From positions 460,001-524,000 of the forward strand of contig CAMRHE010000657.1 of the NCBI GenBank assembly GCA_947044405.1: a stretch of 64,000 nt of DNA. Direction: 5' to 3'. The position numbers were made by a program, and so were the translations under genes. This document shows, one piece after another, positions 63,704 through 64,000 of this stretch (its first letter is position 1; every line of letters begins with the position of its first letter). Source of the DNA: Leptodactylus fallax. Lineage: Eukaryota; Chordata; Amphibia; Anura; Leptodactylidae. Under the pieces are notes generated by a model. That model was not told where the DNA came from and did no database searches. It saw nothing but the letters and a program-made list of their open reading frames with translations.

Positions 63704-64000
63704 GTAATGTGTTTTCTTCCCATGTTTGTGCCTGTTTCCTTAGTAAGGGACCATTCACATTGTGTTTTGATCAACTGTTTAACAAATCAGTTTTCACAGA
63801 TGCAAAAACAGATGCAAACAGGTGGCCATTTCTTTACTGAAAGTCAATGTTAGAAAGAAGAAACTGATCAGCTTCTGTCCTTTTTTTTTGTAGGATGGAA
63901 ATGTGCTTAAAAAAAAACAAAAACCTGGAAAGAAACTAGTCAGTTCTTATTTAACATTGACTATGTAAACGGACGGTCATCTGTTTTCATCTAGTTTTAG

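Noticed and set aside
56580..64000. PAK5 first coding exon with the CRIB motif
   Set aside because: I looked for a complement of a Lys-rich N-terminus and the GPSNFEHRVH-type CRIB text and did not find it; it must lie beyond the window.

Overview
This is a vertebrate genomic window, most likely from an anuran amphibian that is not Xenopus. It has intron-containing genes with vertebrate orthologues in a conserved order. The non-coding DNA is AT-rich and crowded with TTAA-flanked palindromic MITEs (termini TTAAAGG..., the pattern of the amphibian T2 family), L2-like and Penelope-like retroelement relics, Tc1 relics and many minisatellites. The species is inferred from repeat style, not from a marker gene.

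Two genes are certain. LAMP5 is complete on the + strand (six coding exons, 10147-15927, 277 codons plus stop). PAK5 (formerly PAK7) is on the - strand (seven coding exons, 56579 down to 30157); only its N-terminal coding exon(s), which carry the CRIB domain, lie beyond the right edge. The two genes converge on each other, as LAMP5 and PAK5 do on human chromosome 20p12. One base too many in a C7 run in PAK5 exon 40232-39740 breaks the frame; a sequence or assembly error is the simplest explanation.

Layout: 1-8450 is intergenic, with a 2.2-kb minisatellite (81-bp higher-order period), a Tc1 transposase relic and the 3' end of an L2-like element. A ~50-bp-unit minisatellite at 8455-9960 abuts the LAMP5 first exon. 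10147-15927 is LAMP5. 15928-28700 is intergenic, with MITEs, a Penelope-like relic with a GIY-YIG domain, an L2-like relic whose tail became a tandem array, and a hammerhead ribozyme fold on the - strand at ~28494-28547. 28720-30156 is the probable PAK5 3' UTR. 30157-56579 is PAK5 with repeat-loaded introns. 56580-64000 is probably 5' PAK5 intron, with more MITEs and one unassigned possible exon at 63428-63703.

The most unusual objects are: (1) the hammerhead ribozyme in sense orientation just past the PAK5 3' UTR; (2) a 2.65-kb, nearly identical foldback palindrome at 47655-50305 in the big PAK5 intron, bounded by a 6-bp direct repeat, with terminal tandem arrays and CCAAT/TATA-like modules; (3) a MITE in the last PAK5 intron whose two arms have each been tandemly amplified, making two opposed arrays of ~50-bp units. 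A common theme is that transposon termini have seeded minisatellites at least four times in 64 kb.
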